Source of the DNA: an uncultured Oscillibacter sp.
GTDB taxonomy: Bacteria; Bacillota; Clostridia; Oscillospirales; Oscillospiraceae
Length of the DNA: 15,608 nucleotides
NCBI GenBank assembly: GCA_910579435.1
Contig: CAJTVF010000059.1
Span: 1 to 15,608, forward strand
Reading direction: 5' to 3'
The notes below the pieces were generated by a model, which searched no databases, was not told the origin of the DNA, and saw nothing but the letters and a program-made list of their open reading frames with translations. Shown here in pieces: positions 1 through 6,637 of the stretch (position 1 is its first letter; each line of letters starts with the position of its first letter). Made by a program: the position numbers and the translations under genes.

Positions 1-25
1 TCTATTTCCTATCTTGGTGAACTAC

Positions 26-190
26 TAGGCCTTGTTTGAAAATTGGCGGAATGCCCAACGGTGAGAGATTTTTTCGCCAATCAAGGCAAATTTTCGCGGG
101 CGGGCTGACGCCCGGCAAGAAAATTTAACGCAGAGTGGCGGAAAAAGATCCGCCGTTTTGGGCGTTTTGCCATTTTTCAAACAAGGCCTA
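26..190. repeat. MITE-like palindromic repeat, about 165 bp
   Basis: The ends are perfect 17-bp inverted repeats (26-42 and 174-190, starting TAGGCCTTGTTTG). The match continues imperfectly for about 17 bp further inward on each side. Internal hairpins include one with a GGCGGA/TCCGCC stem at 137-154. A 61-codon minus-strand reading frame covers most of the unit but looks like a by-product of the repeat, not a gene. There is no transposase inside. A TA at each outer edge could be a target duplication or part of the repeat. The size, terminal symmetry and lack of coding content fit a non-autonomous miniature element; the family is not identified. Confidence 0.7.
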
Positions 191-438
191 ATATAAAATT
201 TGCCATACATTTTGCAAGCGGATTCCTCTCGACTCGCCGACTCAGATGTGATATACTCAGAAAAACAGCAAACTCAAGTCCGGCGAAAGAATGTCACTGG
301 GAATGTCAATATTTAAAACACATGTCAATACTGGCCGAAGACGCTCCGCACCACTGACTCGAAAATATGTGAAACTGCCAGTCCATGATTGAATAAGGAG
401 CCCTATGGGGGATGTTTATTCTGTAACTGTGCGGAGGG
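191..438. other. AT-rich intergenic stretch, no gene seen
   Basis: This lies between the palindromic repeat and the stop codon of the PAS protein. The only internal pattern noted is a direct repeat ATGTCAATA at 302-310 and 321-329. A purine-rich AAGGAG at about 394-399 precedes a plus-strand ATG that opens only 13 codons, too little to call. No terminator with a T-run was seen for the PAS gene. The sequence may be the eroded remainder of whatever once followed that gene. Confidence 0.5.
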
Positions 439-1566
439 TTAAGTGAAATTCAGCAAGAACCATTGGCAAATAAGCTCTCCATTTTCTTCGGAATGTTCGG
501 CGTCGCACATGATAGTTCTCATTTCCCCGTCCTTGTGCCGCACACAAAATCCGATGCTTCCACCGCACTCTGTTTCCGACCGTGTGAGAAATTCGGCCAC
601 CTTCTCTTTATCTTCATCCACAATTGACGAGACAATCATATCAAAGGTATTAGCTTCCAGTTCCTCCTGGGATTCATACCCCAGCAACTCCAACGCAGCC
701 TCGTTAACGTCGATGAGCCGTCTGCCATTTACCGTATAGCGCAGTATCCCGCAATCTAATGATGTGAAAATTGTTTCCACCTTTTGGGTTTGCTTCATTA
801 GTTCCTGTTGATAAGTGCGCTCCTGCGTAACATCAATTCCCACGCCAACGGTGCCCATTACACTCCCATCCACATCATACAAAGGGGATTTATAGGTTGT
901 AAATATCCTCATTCCGGCCCCAGTCTTAACCGTTTCCTCGGTTACACAAGTCTCCTCGCTCTCCATAGTGATCCTTTCTGATTCCATACAGGAGTTTCCG
1001 TCCGTCTCAGGATCGTTTGGGTCGACGTCCCAAACAAAGAAGTGATCCCGCCCCTCCACCTGCTCCCTGGTTTTCCCCGACGCGGCACAGAAGCTGTCGT
1101 TCACTTTCACATGAATGCCATCTTTCGTCTTGTACCAGATGAGGTTCGGAACACTGTTGATCGCGGTTTCAAGATACTGGCGAGTCAGCCAGAAATCTTT
1201 GTTCGATTTCCAAGTCTGCTGCCATTTCAAAAAGCGAAACCTTACTTCGGCGTCAGACATAGGCGTTATCCAGATATCACTGACCTCTTTTGAGTTGAAC
1301 AGGGTTTCCACGTTGCTTTTTTCGGTCAGCAGAATCAGTTCAGCACCATTCTTTTTGTGCAAGGCCAGCGTCTGCAGCACAGCTTTCCAATCTGCCTCCT
1401 GCAAATCCGCAAAAATAACATCTGCCATAGCGGTCAAAGCAGCCTCGGGCTTGCAGCTTTGCAGAAACTCATGGGCAAAGCGATCAAGCGGAGGCATTTC
1501 CTTGATAATGTCGAAGGTTCGTTGCTGGCAGCCCACCAAATAAAAACAAGTATGGCAGTGGTACAT
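439..1566 (-). CDS. Tandem PAS-domain sensor protein lacking an output domain
   Basis: A 375-residue cytoplasmic protein with no signal peptide or membrane segment. Residues about 1-120 resemble a degenerate receiver-like domain (it has an ELILLTEKS strand and the WITPMSDAEVRFRFLKWQ segment). PAS 1 lies at about 131-248 (it starts at TAINSVPNLIWYK and ends at GTVGVGIDVTQER). PAS 2 lies at about 262-374 (KVETIFTSLDCGILRYT onward). Relatives with this layout, as I recall them in Oscillospiraceae and Lachnospiraceae, continue into GGDEF, EAL or kinase modules; here translation stops right after PAS 2. The start at 1566 is chosen because AAAGGAG sits 11 nt upstream; the longer reading frame to 1602 would place that RBS inside the gene. 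A promoter candidate lies upstream. The protein is either a stand-alone sensor or adaptor, or the truncated front of a larger signalling protein. PAS assignment is firm; ligand and partner are unknown. Confidence 0.8.
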   Translation of the reverse strand: MYHCHTCFYLVGCQQRTFDIIKEMPPLDRFAHEFLQSCKPEAALTAMADVIFADLQEADWKAVLQTLALHKKNGAELILLTEKSNVETLFNSKEVSDIWITPMSDAEVRFRFLKWQQTWKSNKDFWLTRQYLETAINSVPNLIWYKTKDGIHVKVNDSFCAASGKTREQVEGRDHFFVWDVDPNDPETDGNSCMESERITMESEETCVTEETVKTGAGMRIFTTYKSPLYDVDGSVMGTVGVGIDVTQERTYQQELMKQTQKVETIFTSLDCGILRYTVNGRRLIDVNEAALELLGYESQEELEANTFDMIVSSIVDEDKEKVAEFLTRSETECGGSIGFCVRHKDGEMRTIMCDAEHSEENGELICQWFLLNFT

Positions 1567-1629
1567 AGTTTTTACTACTCCTTTCACGCTGATGCAGGGC
1601 ATCGTAGAGAATGGCTTGTGTTCTGATTT

Positions 1630-1658
1630 ATTTTACCATGAATTTTTCAGTGTCGCAA
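1630..1658 (-). promoter_or_regulatory. Sigma-A-type promoter for the PAS protein
   Basis: Read on the minus strand, there is a -35 TTGCGA (1653-1658), a 17-nt spacer and a -10 TAAAAT (1630-1635). Transcription would begin near 1623, leaving a leader of about 55 nt before the ATG at 1566. The spacing and the AT-rich -10 are good; the -35 matches 4 of 6 consensus bases. Confidence 0.5.
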
Positions 1659-1746
1659 GGCTCAACAGCGCCCAAATATCAAAGTTTTCAACCCGCTTGA
1701 ACCCGGTAAAATCGGGGTCAATAGTAACAAACTGATAACACTGAAT

Positions 1747-2325
1747 TTAGGGCTTCTTATCGTACAGCCCCGCCCGGTCATTGGTGGCGAAAACCCGAAT
1801 CATATCAATGGACAAATCCAGGTCAGCAGGACGGTTGTTTTCGTCCTTTGCGGTTCCGGCTTTGCCGATGAAGCCGCCGTCCACCATCTTGATAATGGTG
1901 GGCTGGGCATAGCTGGGCATTTCAGAAATTTTGTTGCAACGCATTTCTTTCCCCTCTTTCTCGTTTTCCGGGGCCGTGGCGGGCTTTTCCGGGGTTCCGG
2001 GTGTAGAGTTTACTACCCCCGCCCCCATAGCGGCCTTCACAGCGGCCCTAAAGCCGTTCATGGTGTATCCCGGTCCCAAGCTGGTTCCACAGGTGTTCAG
2101 GATCACCGTGATTGGACGCAATGCCACGGGCGCAACCTTCCTTGTGGGACAGGATCACCCCATCCTTCAGGGGGTCAAGGCCGAACTGCTTACATAACAT
2201 GGCAAACAGTTCCACAGCGGCATTATATGTCCGGGTCACAGCGGCTTTTGCGGTGGCGGGATCAGAACAGGTGAAGGTTGCTCCACCCGTGTACTTGATA
2301 CAGGACGGTTCACACATTTCAAGCG
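1747..2325 (-). pseudogene. Broken phage-type N-acetylmuramoyl-L-alanine amidase
   Basis: Two minus-strand frames together spell the back of a phage-style amidase. The first (from about 2325 to about 2066) has EMCEPSCIKYTGG, a helix with YNAAVELFAMLCKQFGL, and the motifs ILSHKEG and GIASNHGDPEHLW, where the histidines are expected zinc ligands of the amidase_2 fold. The second frame resumes at GYTMNGFRAAVKAAMG and carries a C-terminal domain with KDENNRPADLDLSIDMIR, ending at 1747. The switch needs a +1 frameshift at about 2066-2080. The N-terminal part of the catalytic domain, including its first zinc ligand, is missing; a TGA and unrelated sequence come before EMCEP. Such amidases normally serve as prophage endolysins. 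No holin or other phage gene is nearby, so this is a decayed prophage remnant. The 5' boundary is approximate. Confidence 0.75.
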
Positions 2326-2388
2326 GCAACTTTGGTGAAGTCAATGTCCGTGGCCGTTCCCGTAAGCATTTTGGCAATCAGGGCTTGT

Positions 2389-2550
2389 CTCGTCCGCCAG
2401 GTCCTGCTCAATCAGGGCGGAAAGAATCTGTTCCCATACACCAGCTTTTGTCCATGCGCGAAACCGGCTATATACACTTTGCCATGGTCCGAAGCGCTCT
2501 GGCAGATCCCGCCATGGAACCCCAGTATTCAACCAGTATAGAATTGCATT
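2389..2550 (-). mobile_element. Fragment of an IS5-family transposase (N-terminal domain)
   Basis: About 54 codons on the minus strand read LNAILYWLNTGVPWRDLPERF, GPWQSVYSRFRAW and GVWEQILSALIEQ, which is the DUF4096-type N-terminal domain of IS5-group transposases (orfA when the gene is split). The usual N-terminal segment before LNAILYW is absent, because the frame runs straight into the end of the repeat at 2550. The catalytic DDE part is also absent, because the similarity stops at about 2389, just before the amidase remnant. It is a dead relic. The exact abutment with the repeat suggests the repeat inserted into it or that the two were joined by a deletion. Confidence 0.75.
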
Positions 2551-2669
2551 TAAGGAAGCACTGATTAAATCAACGTGTGCAGATTTGTGCCAGAAATTTC
2601 TGCTGACAAGGAAGAAAATCGCAGGAATCCTGACGGATTTCAAGCGTTTCTGACGCAGTCCAGCCGGAA
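2550..2669. repeat. Left inverted copy of the 120-bp repeat (partial MITE)
   Basis: Reading rightward from 2550 (TTAAGGAAGCACTGATT...), this matches the reverse complement of 6343-6462 over 120 bp with about five mismatches by eye. The outer terminal repeat is present at 2550-2570. The inner end of the element, which in the other copy carries the second terminal repeat, is not recognisable here. A perfect 14-nt palindrome CGGAAAATTTTCCG lies near its inner boundary, just beyond the 3' end of the GH42 gene. Confidence 0.8.
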
Positions 2670-2713
2670 AATTTTCCGTCCAGACGCGTGCTGCCGCCTA
2701 TTGGTACAGCTTC

Positions 2714-4699
2714 TTATAGGCATGTATCAACATGAGAGGCACAAGGAATCAGCGTTTCCATCACACAGCCGTAAGGTGGCAGCGTTATGCCCAAGGCTTC
2801 CGCCTCAAAGGCGGTGTGATTCATCAGCATACGGATTTTTTGCCCCGCCCCGCCCCGGGTGACAATCTCCACGCCCTCGGGGGAAGGAATGGCTTCGATT
2901 CCGCGCTCCGCCAGAATCGTTTCCGCCAGTCTGGAAATCGTGCCTTCATCCAGGGAACAGCCCAGGTAATAGACCGCGCCTGGCCCCTGACGCTTCCGGG
3001 TGGCGGCGGCGAACTCCCTGTAAAAGGAATCGCCGTAGCGGTAAAGGACCTCGGCGTCCCGGACCTCCAGCATGTCCCGGAAGACGCCTCCATAGCCGTC
3101 TGCTCCGGCAAATGCGCCCTCTCCCACTACGGGGAACGCGTTCTGCTCCTGGAGGCTCTCCGTTTCCGCCACCGTCACTCCGGCGAGCCCGGCGTAGCCC
3201 ACGGGCAGGACCTCCCCAAAGAAGAGGTTATTGTCCGGGTCCTTCACCCCGGTCCGGTAGGTGAGCACCAGCGTACCGCCTTCCCGAACAAACCGCTCCG
3301 CTTTGGCCTGAAATTCCGGCTTCATGACGGTGAGCTGGGGCAGGAGCACGATTTGATAGCCGGTAAGGTCCGCCTCCGCCGGAATCACGTCCACGGAGAT
3401 ATTCCGGTCGTAAAAGGCCTTGTAAAGTTTCTTCATTTCCCCCGGGCAGTCCAGCAGGAGGCTTTGGCGCTGAATGCGGAAGGAGGCCAGGGAGTCGTAA
3501 TCGTAGACAATGGCCACATCGCTGTGAATGGGAGCCTCCAGGGCTTGTGCGTATTGGGGGACCTCCCGGAAAAAGCTCTGGACCTCCCGGAATTTCCGGC
3601 CCCTGCGGTTGTCCGCGTCCAGAATGCCGTAACAGAACTGCTCCGCCCCCTTGGCTGCTCCCCGGTAGCGAAAATACAACAGGGACTCGCAGCCGTGAGC
3701 CATGCCCTGCCAGGACCAGAGCTTGGCCTGACCGGGCCGGGGAAGGTAGCCGGTGACGTCGTGGCCCTGGGCCCCCATGATGGCTTCGGTGATCCAGAAG
3801 TTTTTCCGCTTCAGCCCGCGAATATGGTCCAGGGCAAAGGCGGTCTCGTGGGGCGGGAGGGGCTCCTTTTGCCCGCCCCAGACGGGATAGTTGTTGTAAG
3901 CGGCTGTGTCCAGGCATTTGGCCGCCTGGGAGTAGTCCACGTGCTTGTCCAGTCCCCCGCCCGGGAAGTCGTGGATGATTACGGCCTGGGGGTCGATTTC
4001 CCGAATCAGGCGGGCCTGAAAGTCCAGGAAATCGCAGAGGCTTTTGCTCCGAAACCGCTCCCAGTCCAGCCGGAGGGCGGGATTGTGGGTGGTGATGGTG
4101 GGGGCGGGAAGGGGAATCTCGTCGAAATCATTGTACTCCTGAGACCAGAAGGCGGTCCCGTAGGTCTCGTTGAGCCGGTGGACGTCCCCTCCGAATTTGT
4201 CCCGGAGAAAGCGCCGGAACGCCTCCCGGCACCGGGGGCACCAGCAGAGGTCGCTGTCCTCGTGGCCGATCTCATTGTCGATCTGCCAGGCGGCAATTTG
4301 CGGCTCGTCCTTGTAATGCCCGGCCATGGCCCGGATGATCTTCTCGGAGTACTCATAAAGCCGGGGACTGTTGCAGCAGCACACGTGGCGGCCCCCGAAC
4401 GCCCGGGGCTGTCCGTTCTCAAACCGGGAGAGAATGTCCGGATGCCGGTTTGCCAGCCAGGCGGGAATCGCGGCGGTAGGCGTGCCCAGGATGACCCGCA
4501 GGCCCTTCTCCCTGGCCATGGCGATTACATGGTCGAAGAAGGAGAAGTCATAGTGCCCCTCCTCCGGCTCCATCAAGTGCCAGGAGAATTCGGCAATCCG
4601 GATGGTGTTGCCGCCCATCTCCCGGATGGCGTCCAGATCCGCCTCCATCAGGGCGGGGTCCCATTGTTCCGGGTAGTAGTCGACGCCCAGCAGCATCAT
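2714..4699 (-). CDS. GH42 beta-galactosidase
   Basis: A 661-residue retaining glycosidase expected to cleave terminal beta-D-galactosyl bonds of oligosaccharides in the cytoplasm; there is no signal peptide. Domain A is the (beta/alpha)8 barrel (about residues 1-370). It opens with LLGVDYYPEQW, has the acid/base Glu at 143 in WQIDNEIGH and the nucleophile Glu at 305 in FWITEAIMGAQG. Cysteines at 107-109 plus C152, C154 and C157 match the zinc site known in GH42 enzymes. The trimerisation domain B (about 380-590) and a short beta domain C follow, giving the usual family length. The start is the first of two adjacent ATGs, with AAAGGAG 8 nt upstream. It lies 56 bp downstream of thyX on the same strand and is probably co-transcribed. 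The last dozen residues (from about ETLIPCASH) look unlike a typical GH42 tail and lie 45 bp from the repeat, so the 3' end may have been altered. The family is firm; the natural substrate is unknown. Confidence 0.95.
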   Translation of the reverse strand: MMLLGVDYYPEQWDPALMEADLDAIREMGGNTIRIAEFSWHLMEPEEGHYDFSFFDHVIAMAREKGLRVILGTPTAAIPAWLANRHPDILSRFENGQPRAFGGRHVCCCNSPRLYEYSEKIIRAMAGHYKDEPQIAAWQIDNEIGHEDSDLCWCPRCREAFRRFLRDKFGGDVHRLNETYGTAFWSQEYNDFDEIPLPAPTITTHNPALRLDWERFRSKSLCDFLDFQARLIREIDPQAVIIHDFPGGGLDKHVDYSQAAKCLDTAAYNNYPVWGGQKEPLPPHETAFALDHIRGLKRKNFWITEAIMGAQGHDVTGYLPRPGQAKLWSWQGMAHGCESLLYFRYRGAAKGAEQFCYGILDADNRRGRKFREVQSFFREVPQYAQALEAPIHSDVAIVYDYDSLASFRIQRQSLLLDCPGEMKKLYKAFYDRNISVDVIPAEADLTGYQIVLLPQLTVMKPEFQAKAERFVREGGTLVLTYRTGVKDPDNNLFFGEVLPVGYAGLAGVTVAETESLQEQNAFPVVGEGAFAGADGYGGVFRDMLEVRDAEVLYRYGDSFYREFAAATRKRQGPGAVYYLGCSLDEGTISRLAETILAERGIEAIPSPEGVEIVTRGGAGQKIRMLMNHTAFEAEALGITLPPYGCVMETLIPCASHVDTCL

Positions 4700-4755
4700 A
4701 GATACCGCTCCTTTCTTATGCGGCGGCGGGGACGGCTGCGGCCCCGCTGCCTTCC

Positions 4756-6102
4756 TTACGCTTCCAGGTGCTTGAACCGCTGGACGACTTCGCTCATCTG
4801 CCCGCAGGTCAGCCGCCCCTCAGGGCAGCGCCCATCGGCAAAGCAGCTGGGGCCGAAGCGGTCAAAGAGCGCCGGGAAGCTGTGCCGGAGCTGGCGCAGC
4901 AGCTCCACCGCGATGTCCCGGACCTCCCATTGTGCCCGGTTACAGGAGCGGAGGCGAATGAACCACTGGAGCTCCCGGGCGTTCATGGTGGTCATGATGT
5001 CCATCAGATTGCCGCTGAGGGCAAAGTAATAGTGGTATTTTGCCAGGGCGGGACGCTGGCGGAGCTGGAGGAGCCGGCTGTGGGCGTCCTCAACGGCCCG
5101 CTGATACCGCTCCAGCGCCGGGCCCGAAGCCACGGTATCCGGGAGGATGACCCTGCTGTGGTCCACGCTCTGGATAGAGGGGACGACGATGGACTGCATC
5201 CGGTGCCGGACCAGGTGGGTGACGCCGGAGAGGGTGACGTTGGAAATGGTGAAGGTATAGGCCAGCTGTTCCAGCTCCCGTGGCCGCCGGGAGGCGGTCA
5301 GGCCGTCCAGGTCAAAGGCTTCGCCGGGGTACTGGAGGCGGCAGGCGGCTTCCAGGAGCTTCAGGGGTTCCGCCGGGGCGCTCAGCAGGGCGACGGCCCC
5401 GGCCTCCTGCCGGGAGAGATAGACAGGTGCGCCGGAGGAACAGCGGAAGGAGGGGGCCTCCCCGGCGGGCTCTTCCTCCTGGGCCTGTTGGAGCTCGGGA
5501 AGCAGGAAGGGGAAGCGTTCCTCCAGCTGTCCGGTGAGCTCATCCGCCAGGTTCTGCAATTCCGGGATGCCCCGGCCCCGGCCATAGCGGATCTGGCCGA
5601 GGAGGCGGCACAGCTCCCGGGCGTTCAGGGTGCAGTAGAAGTTGCTGTGGAAGGCATAGGGCAGGAGGAAGCGGGCGTCCTCCCTGGGGACCCCGGCCTC
5701 CAGCAGGTCTCCGTAGGCTTCAAAGAGCCCGTCCATATAGCGGCGGTACAGGGCCAGGTCTTCTCCCTCCAGCCCGTGGGGGATGTGATAGCCCAGTTTG
5801 CTGAAATCTACATAGCGCCGGGATTTGACAGTGAAGGAGGCCAGGCGGCACTCGATGAAAAACTGCTCCGCGAAGACGGACACGTCCCGCAGGGCGATGG
5901 TAAATGCGGCGTGCTCAATGAGGGACTTGTGGCCGGAGGCCAGGACCTTTCCGATAAGGGCGCGGTTCTTGGGATTTCCCCTGGCGTTTTCAAAGATTTC
6001 CTGGGCGTCTCCGGCGGTGGTGGAGATGCGGGCGGCGCTGGCGCAGACCTCCTCGCTGTTGGTGTTGCAGCTGATGATTTTGGCGTGCGGTTCCCTTTCC
6101 AT
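4756..6102 (-). CDS. thyX: Double-domain FAD-dependent thymidylate synthase ThyX
   Basis: A 448-residue protein built from two ThyX-like domains. ThyX makes dTMP from dUMP using methylenetetrahydrofolate, FAD and NADPH. Domain 1 (about 1-205) has GHKSLIEHAAFTIALRDVSVF and, in place of the RHR-x7-S signature, ECR (84-86)-x7-S94 followed by RRY. Domain 2 (about 275-448) has a true RHR (299-301)-x7-S309 and the conserved NARELQWFIRLR and AQWEVR helices, but lacks the RY after the serine. It ends in a cysteine-bearing tail (C420, C426, C433). Single-domain ThyX proteins are about 200-250 residues, so this is a duplicated and fused form. The ATG at 6102 is chosen because AAAAGGGG stands 7 nt upstream; an in-frame ATG at 6135 has no RBS and sits at the foot of the hairpin cluster. 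The GH42 gene follows. Family assignment is strong; whether one composite active site forms is inference. Confidence 0.92.
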   Translation of the reverse strand: MEREPHAKIISCNTNSEEVCASAARISTTAGDAQEIFENARGNPKNRALIGKVLASGHKSLIEHAAFTIALRDVSVFAEQFFIECRLASFTVKSRRYVDFSKLGYHIPHGLEGEDLALYRRYMDGLFEAYGDLLEAGVPREDARFLLPYAFHSNFYCTLNARELCRLLGQIRYGRGRGIPELQNLADELTGQLEERFPFLLPELQQAQEEEPAGEAPSFRCSSGAPVYLSRQEAGAVALLSAPAEPLKLLEAACRLQYPGEAFDLDGLTASRRPRELEQLAYTFTISNVTLSGVTHLVRHRMQSIVVPSIQSVDHSRVILPDTVASGPALERYQRAVEDAHSRLLQLRQRPALAKYHYYFALSGNLMDIMTTMNARELQWFIRLRSCNRAQWEVRDIAVELLRQLRHSFPALFDRFGPSCFADGRCPEGRLTCGQMSEVVQRFKHLEA

Positions 6103-6130
6103 GTCAATACCCCTTTTGCGTTTTATAGTG

Positions 6131-6296
6131 AACAAAGCTGAAAACGTGCAATTTGCACGTTTTCAGCCATCGGGCCAATGGCCCGATGGCGTGTGAAACA
6201 CGCTTTGTTTTCTATGAAGTCCAAGCCGCGGCCGCAAATGCGGCCCTCTGCGGCGATTTTTCGCCGCAGAGTTGAAAAGAATCTGTTAATTCTTTT
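6131..6296. repeat. Cluster of five strong hairpins in the thyX leader
   Basis: Immediately upstream of thyX, short inverted repeats follow one another. 6137-6167 is a 15-bp arm with a single central base. 6166-6190 is a 12-bp arm with one central base. 6191-6201 is a 4-bp arm. These three are enclosed by an 8-bp outer stem, AACAAAGC (6131-6138) with GCTTTGTT (6202-6209), so they can form a branched cruciform or junction. Further on are a 6-bp arm at 6230-6245, an 11-bp arm with a TTTT loop at 6246-6271, and an 8-bp AT-rich arm at 6275-6296. The cluster then runs into the MITE. Its symmetry means it folds as DNA or as RNA from either strand. The function is unknown; it may be part of a repeat family. 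Confidence 0.8.
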
Positions 6297-6462
6297 TAAG
6301 GAACCACTGATGAAATCCCCGCACACAGCTTCACGCCATAAATTCCCGCTGGACTGCGTTAGAAAATCTTGAAATCCGTCAGGATTCCTGCGATTTTCTT
6401 CCTTGTCAGCAGAAATTTCTGGCGCAAATCTGCACACGTTGATTTAATCAGTGCTTCCTTAA
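6296..6462. mobile_element. 167-bp MITE with 21-bp terminal inverted repeats
   Basis: The left end (6296-6316) and the reverse complement of the right end (6442-6462) agree at 19 of 21 bases, both starting TTAAGGAA. Nothing inside encodes a protein; a minus-strand frame running through the element and the hairpin cluster looks spurious. The outermost TTAA may be a duplicated target or part of the terminus. The right 120 bp are shared, inverted, with 2550-2669. The element lies between thyX and its best promoter candidate. An IS5-type transposase relic abuts the other copy, which hints at the possible mobilising family, but that link is inference. Confidence 0.75.
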
Positions 6463-6483
6463 CTTGTTTGACTATAACGTCTG

Positions 6484-6512
6484 ATTATAACACAAAACGC
6501 CCGGAAAATCCA
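6484..6512 (-). promoter_or_regulatory. Candidate promoter for thyX and the GH42 gene
   Basis: On the minus strand there is a perfect extended -10, TGTTATAAT (TATAAT at 6484-6489). A weak -35, TGGATT, lies at 6507-6512 with a 17-nt spacer. Transcription would start near 6477 and run through the MITE and hairpin cluster, giving a leader of about 375 nt before the thyX ATG at 6102. No better promoter was seen closer to the gene. Confidence 0.5.
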
Positions 6513-6563
6513 CACGTTTCTCATGATTCGGCAAATGGCCGGAGACCGCCGCAAAATCTGCCG

Positions 6564-6592
6564 TTGAAGATTCTGCCGGTTTGGGCTATACT
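6564..6592 (+). promoter_or_regulatory. Sigma-A-type promoter for the Suv3-like helicase
   Basis: The -35 TTGAAG (6564-6569), a 17-nt spacer and the -10 TATACT (6587-6592) are near consensus. The start would fall near 6599, leaving about 40 nt before the GTG at 6638. It is divergent from the thyX promoter about 75 bp away. Confidence 0.6.
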
Positions 6593-6637
6593 ATAACATA
6601 ATATCGACAAGTTTCGGGGAGGAAAGGGGAGAGCGCC

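Noticed and set aside
25..210. 61-codon minus-strand frame in the palindromic repeat
   Set aside because: Follows the repeat boundaries, including the inverted ends, so it reflects the repeat and not a gene.
1697..1721. Imperfect hairpin TTGAACCCG/CGGGGTCAA between the amidase relic and the PAS gene
   Set aside because: One mismatch in nine, no T-run on either strand, and no evidence that it is an attachment site or terminator.
2732..5029. 765-codon plus-strand open frame opposite the GH42 gene
   Set aside because: It is antisense to a full GH42 gene and the end of thyX, has low-complexity Gly/Val/Arg-rich composition and no domains; a GC-rich shadow.
4768..6141. 457-codon plus-strand open frame opposite thyX
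   Set aside because: Antisense shadow of the double ThyX with no recognisable motif.
6123..6437. 104-codon minus-strand frame across the hairpin cluster and MITE
   Set aside because: Lies wholly in repeat sequence and has no RBS evidence; judged a by-product of the repeat.
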